Translations under genes and position numbers: made by a program
Assembly: GCA_964247055.1 (NCBI GenBank)
Contig: OZ176053.1
Location: forward strand, 12,772,001 to 12,836,000
Length of the DNA stretch: 64,000 nt
Direction: 5' to 3'
Origin: Paragordius varius
Taxonomy: Eukaryota; Nematomorpha
Part shown: in pieces, positions 59,154-64,000 of the stretch
How the letters are laid out: the number at the start of each line of letters is the position of its first letter
Numbering within the stretch: the first letter of the stretch is position 1
Notes under the pieces: model-generated
Database searches by the model: none
Told to the model about the DNA's origin: nothing
Seen by the model: only the letters and a program-made list of their open reading frames with translations

Positions 59154-60513
59154 GATGGCATCTATAACATTTTTTCTTATAGCCCGGACAACGGCCAAAA
59201 GCCTATACCGCATTTCATTCGGTTTCGTCGGTACTGGTTGGAGGTTGACGGAATATCTCTGATGGCGTTATTATTATTGTTAATTTTTTATTTGTAGATC
59301 GTGGTTAATATGGTTATTATTATTGTGATTTCATCATACTTCTTGTGAGACAAGGCGATATTGACTACCGTATTTAGAGAAATAGGAACTCCATTTTAGA
59401 GAAACTACGGGAATCTAATAAAGAGTATCTCCCCTGCCTGCTCATGTAAACCGACCGGTATTAACACATCTTTGTGCTTGTCGATGTTAAACTAAAAATA
59501 TGCAATGTATGGCCATTTCTATGACTATCAACAGAAATTGTGTGAACTTTTTCCGTTCTCCCCTCTTCATTTTAATTAACTCGAAAAGTGACGGAAAATA
59601 CTTTTATATCGGCATTAACAACTCTGAAAATGGAATACCATGGATTTCTTGGGGATAAAAAATATTTTCAATTTTATTAATGTTTCCCCCCGGCCAATAA
59701 GCATTCCTTCACATTCTCGTCAGAGGTTGCGACGTACTTGACTCCGAATTTCCCTTAATAAATGTAATATAAAATTTGTGACATCGACATTCTGTTTAAA
59801 AGAAGATATTTTTATTTTGTTCAAAATGTGGACATTCCCACGCCATTCATAACGATAATAATTTATTAGGTAAAATAATAGAATTACAGAGAAAATAATA
59901 TACAAAAATTATATGTTTTTTGTGTAAATATCACAATTTCTTTCTAATTAGAAATTTGGTTGTATTCACAAGGATGAAGTTGCCTGCAAAACTCGTTAAG
60001 GATAACATTGTAAGAATTATTTGCTAACAAACAAGGTAATATAAATTTAGAGTTATCGTAGGAAGGTAACTGAAATCATTTGCATTCACAACCAATATAC
60101 ATATGTAGAGGTAACATGAAAATATCAATGATATGATAATTACCCTTTAACATTAATATTGCTTAAATTATAAATTCCTATTGGACGTTTTAAGAGAAAG
60201 TGTTAGGCTTTTAGAAACCGAAAAATATGATCAAAAGCAAACTGCAAAAACCCAATGCTCTAAACAGCTGAATAAAGTCTTTTTGTAATAATTTTATACA
60301 ATTATCTTAAAATATACGTGTAAAGTTTTCTACCTAATAATCCACTTATATTTAAAGTTTATACAGTTTCGCAAAATTCTGATATTTTAAGAATATCAAA
60401 AGTCAAAAATTAAAAGATAGTTTAACTAAAATTTTGTTATGTTTTTTACATTTTCCTTATAAGCATGCCTTTTTTACAAACTTTCGCAGTGAGTAGTGTT
60501 GATAACTGGTTTT
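59154..60513. other. Unassigned spacer
   Basis: About 59,160-59,480 is less AT-rich (GGTTTCGTCGGTACTGGTTG near 59,220) and may be an unrecognised element fragment. The rest is AT-rich without frames or repeat matches. Confidence 0.35.
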
Positions 60514-60517
60514 TTAA

Positions 60518-61087
60518 CACTTGGATACAACATATTCATTTCAGTCCTTCGATTGAAATTGGGGTAGTTAGATACCCCAGCCGTGTTTAAAATTGAATAA
60601 TTCAAAAAATATGGAATGAATTGAAACCATGGCAAAAATTTGCACTTATATAACATTAATAAACCGAAATATAAAATTCATTCGATAATATTTGATTAAC
60701 TTATTTTTAAAAACCTCAAGGCGAAAATTTGGTCAACATGACATCTGTGCATTAGTTAAATTTAAAAATAATACAAAATAAACCACTTTTTCTGTTTCTA
60801 TCAATATTAGATGTGATTTAAATGAAAAATTGGCTTTCATTTTAGCTTAATCAAATAAACACGATATTTTGCAAAAAAATTTTAAAATCAAAATGGCGTC
60901 CAAGTAGTTTGATATGAAACTGTTTTCTCAAAACCAAATTTTATTTAGATATTTCGGTTTATTTATATAATTTTGATTAGGATAGAAGCATAAATTAAAA
61001 TTGTGACCTTTTCTTTCAGTAGTTTTTAGAAAAATTCAACATAAATATAGTCTGGGGTATTTAGATACCCCAATTCGAATCGAGGTG
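60518..61087 (-). mobile_element. piggyBac MITE (570 bp), best-preserved ends
   Basis: The left (3') end follows TTAA (60,514-60,517): CACTTGGATACAACAT, then CCTTCGATTGAAATTGGGG, TAGTTAGATACCCCAG. The right (5') end on the minus strand reads CACCTCGATTCGAATTGGGG, TATCTAAATACCCCAG and abuts TTGA (61,088-61,091), one change from TTAA. Both ends contain the near-perfect palindrome GGGGTATCTAAATACCCC. The interior has no coding; the minus frame overlapping its right end (61,026-61,244) is incidental. It is homologous to 23,789-24,288 and probably 47,112-47,520. Confidence 0.8.
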
Positions 61088-61660
61088 TTGATACAATATA
61101 ATTGCGCAGTGGCGCTACGGTAATTCGAATTAAAAAAATTATTATAATTTGAACCGTTATTAAAGTTAACAAATAATAATCATAGTAAAATTTAGTTACC
61201 GTAACATTATTATAAAAATGATAAAAATTTAGGTGTTTTACCATTTTAAAGGGCTATAGCCGAATTAGTGATTATCAGCTATCTGGCGGATTTAGCTTTT
61301 CCATTTTGTTTCACCATTAATTACGGATTTGGGGTTTTTTTCTAAAAGGTTATACAACGTACAATGGGCACAAAAATTATACACACCATATTATATTAAT
61401 AATATAATTACTATTTAGTGTCTTAATCGAGGTCGCCCATTTTTTGCTAAAATTTGCTTCTTACAATATCAACATTTGCATTAATTTGGCTTATGATAAA
61501 TTTGCCACATCAGTTTGCCATCTAACAAATTTTCGAAGGCGAACATTTTACAATAAGAAAAATACTTTTTTATCGTTTTTTTCATGTAAATTTACTTATA
61601 AAATATAATCTTAAGTCTTTTATCAATGATTGTTTTCCTGAAAATTTTAAAGGTTAATAT
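61088..61660. other. AT-rich spacer upstream of the candidate gene
   Basis: No repeat or exon recognised. If 61,693-61,989 is a gene, its promoter or a preceding intron would lie here. Confidence 0.35.
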
Positions 61661-61692
61661 TAGATCTGCTGATAATAACAAACAGTAAGAAT

Positions 61693-61989
61693 ATGCTTGT
61701 AGAAAATCACCAAAATAAACCTTTATATTTTGGGCGTAGGAATAAATTAAAAATTGATAAAATCAAACCCAGTTCATATATTTTTGAGCGAAATGTTTAC
61801 GATCCTGCCGTCTCGGCCTTGCAATTTACGTCTTTGCAAATCAGTCCCTCTGCTTTTAATTTGTTTTCTTTTAGCCAACACAGGGAATACAACTGTCCTA
61901 ATTATCGCAATAAATTCCGTCCAAATATAATAAAGTCACCAAAGCCTACGCACTCATCATTTAATTATCCCAAGGCAATTTTTACTTAA
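61693..61989 (+). CDS. Candidate small gene or terminal coding exon (98 codons)
   Basis: The most protein-like single frame outside transposons. It is clearly richer in G+C than its flanks, uses varied codons including C- and G-ending ones, and encodes a mixed polar/aromatic protein without low-complexity AT bias (for example FERNVYDPAVSALQF and FSQHREYNCPNYRNKF). No domain, signal peptide or membrane segment is recognised. The ATG at 61,693 is one possible start. Alternatively TTGTAG at 61,696-61,701 could be a splice acceptor, making this a last exon. A polyadenylation-type AATAAA lies at about 62,086, roughly 100 bases past the stop, a normal spacing. No second copy occurs in the window, so it is not an obvious repeat. 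Confidence 0.45.
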   Translation: MLVENHQNKPLYFGRRNKLKIDKIKPSSYIFERNVYDPAVSALQFTSLQISPSAFNLFSFSQHREYNCPNYRNKFRPNIIKSPKPTHSSFNYPKAIFT

Positions 61990-62519
61990 ATCCATTGAAT
62001 GACATGTACAAAATTTGGTTTTTAATTAAGTGTACTATATATATTTTCCATTATGCTATCCTATTGCTTGAGTAAGCGTCAGATGAATAAAAGCTTTTTT
62101 TATATATTCCTTTTGAGAATTATGTAAAAAGGGATGAAATAATTAATATACCTAATTGAAATGACAAAAATCCCAACCGTTCTTTTACTACTAAAAGCCC
62201 TGTTGTAAACTAATAAAGTATATTAAGTGAAAAAATTAGTTTTTATAATTTATTTATTCTTATAGATAAAATAAAAAATAGTTATGTTAATAAAATTTGA
62301 ATTTATAAGCGTGTATTCTTGGTTTTATATTAGATGTTAATTTAATTTGAATTGTTTATATGTAATATTAAACCGTTGTACTTTTTATCCACAATTTAAA
62401 TTTAATTAACTGATAAATAAATAATATCGTACATGATGTAATAGACATGTAAATTAAATAATTTTTTAGCCGTTTAACAACCAAAATGATATGAACTCTC
62501 TTTATACTTTTAAAGCCGT

Positions 62520-62960
62520 ATATTTTCTTAACATGCAAATTAGTTTGGTTTATAAATAACACGCTATTCTTTACGTGACTAAATTTTGAACATTTATTTT
62601 TCTTCGCTTTATATTTTTTGCCTAATTTGAATAGTTGTTTTTTTATATTTTTACAGTTTTAATAATGATATCACTTATTAAATTTCTACACCTAACTTTT
62701 TTTCAAATTCTTGGGCCTATTTGGTAATTTTTAAGCATACTATTTAAAATATAGTATTTTTATTACAAGCATATTTTTTTTAATATTAATTTAATATTGT
62801 GAAATTTCCCAATTTAAATTAAACATTACCTTAAACAAAAATAATATTGTTTGTAATCTAAATGAATTTCGCTAAAACGTAAATTGGCTAAAATAATTTC
62901 ATGATTTACTACTGACATTTTGTTTAAATATAATATGAATAAGGTGTTATGACTTTTCGG
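62520..62960 (+). repeat. Dispersed repeat E, copy 2
   Basis: Direct-orientation match to 27,040-27,455, sharing ATTAGTTTGGTT, CTTTACGTGACTAAAT, the block CAAATTCTTGGGCCTATTTG and ATAAGGTGTTA at its right end. Confidence 0.6.
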
Positions 62961-63371
62961 CCATTTTGCAAAACCTAAGAACCTGGTGGAAGATTTTGAA
63001 GGATGGATTTAATATTTTAAAATAATTTCGAATGTATGTTAGGACAACATACTTAGCTTTTAAAGGACAATAAAATTGCAATATTCATCAAGTTTCTAAG
63101 TATTGAATATATTTATGGTATTTTATTATTAAGGGATGTCTGATAGCTATTCTAAAAAAGGCGAATATTTTTTTACTGATCAAATCTTTTAAATTAAATA
63201 TATTATTTGATATAATATTTTAACAAAGTTTATATAATAAATTGATCTTTGAAATCAATTTCTATACATATAATTTACATATTTTCAAAATGTACAATTT
63301 ATCGAATTTTGATTCAAAAACCAAGCGCTAATCTATACACAAATATTAATTTTGCTGTAGATTCGTAATAT

Positions 63372-64000
63372 GACATTCGAAAGAGTAATAAAAAATCTAT
63401 AAAATGCATACTTTATATTCCATCGTTAGTTAATATTTGACATAGGAAGCGACAAACTCGCGATAGCAGAGCTTTTTTCTTAATATATTTTTAAAACTAA
63501 TGGATGAAATAGGTCAAACTTTGTATAGATGGCAATGAATGTCTTTAAAAGATAACACAAGCATGTCATTTTAAATACTCATTTTATGACACAGTTGAAC
63601 AAAAATATATTCAGTAAAAATGAGATTTATTCGAAATTGATTTTTAATTAATAACCAAAAAACTTATATTAAAGACTCAGGTCAATGAATGAACTATCTA
63701 AAAATATAATCAAAATTATTATTAAAATTTACATCGTGAGATTCACCTTTTAAATTAAAACTTTCCAAATATTTCTTATCTATTAAATTCTCAATACCGA
63801 ATTTATTATATACACTAAATAATTTTATGTAAAATTAAAAATTTTATGTTATTGAATAAAACTACAAATATTTAGCATCAAACAATTATTATTGCAAAAA
63901 AATTTTGTTGAATAAAATTTCTAGTTGCATATCCATTTAGTTATAAAATTTTTTTTAAAAAAAAATTATATACAAAAAATACCTGGAGTAAATTGAATAA
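63372..64000 (+). mobile_element. Family A MITE, copy running off the window
   Basis: Matches copy 1 from about 3,537 onward (CGAAAGAGTAATAAAAA, GCGACAAACTCGCGA, AATGAACTATCTAAAA) up to the last bases of the window. It lacks the first ~160 bases of the family and continues beyond 64,000. Confidence 0.65.

Noticed and set aside
1-64000. CRISPR arrays, operons, tRNA or rRNA genes
   Set aside because: No regularly spaced direct repeats with unique spacers, no tRNA cloverleaf and no rRNA-like conserved block was seen by eye. The sequence is eukaryotic and transposon-rich.

Overview
The window is strongly AT-rich, non-coding-looking eukaryotic DNA. There is no operon layout, no bacterial gene density and almost no long open reading frame. 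The mobile elements are of animal type: BED-finger hAT transposases, piggyBac, Tc1/mariner-like MITEs, Helitrons, a Penelope retroelement and RTE/BovB-like LINEs. One probable 64-base intron fits an insect or other small-intron invertebrate. I cannot name the species. Most of what can be read is a graveyard of nested transposons.

Region by region: 0-12.3 kb holds two copies of a large palindromic element (1-3.2 kb and 6.7-8.9 kb). Each is followed by a Tc1-like MITE called family A here. They are broken up by a reverse-strand Helitron (341-1466), a long-inverted-repeat element (8.95-10.68 kb) and a second TA-flanked MITE (11,158-11,959). At 12.9-17.3 kb is a decayed LINE on the minus strand, visibly richer in G+C than its surroundings. 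At 17,586-20,995 is a decayed hAT transposon with a perfect 8-bp target duplication and a Helitron inside it. At 21-29 kb is AT-rich DNA with a 381-bp hAT MITE, a piggyBac MITE and small repeats.

At 29.7-37.6 kb a fold-back element with an internal ~100-bp tandem array is followed by the freshest element here, a 2,742-bp hAT (32,813-35,554) with perfect ends and a transposase showing only two lesions. Diverged tandem units lie beyond it. At 38.3-39.6 kb is a Penelope-like element whose reverse transcriptase motif is still readable. A likely pair of host exons encoding an AT-hook-like tail lies at 41,905-42,061.

From 45 to 61 kb there is a piggyBac family (two ~1.6-kb copies in opposite orientation plus MITE derivatives). 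Its ends carry an 18-bp palindrome and lie at TTAA-like sites. One copy sits inside a second hAT relic (53,780-59,145) and is itself interrupted by a family A MITE and a small hAT derivative, so the insertion order can be read directly. This stretch also holds a third Helitron (47,993-49,097), a fold-back element with 21-bp arrays at its tips (49,587-50,814) and a LINE 3' end with an AC microsatellite (51.16-51.43 kb). The best single-exon host gene candidate is at 61,693-61,989. The window ends inside another family A copy.

No gene pathway can be described. The information is in element families, their target-site signatures and their relative ages. Boundaries given without a target duplication are approximate, because alignments were made by eye.
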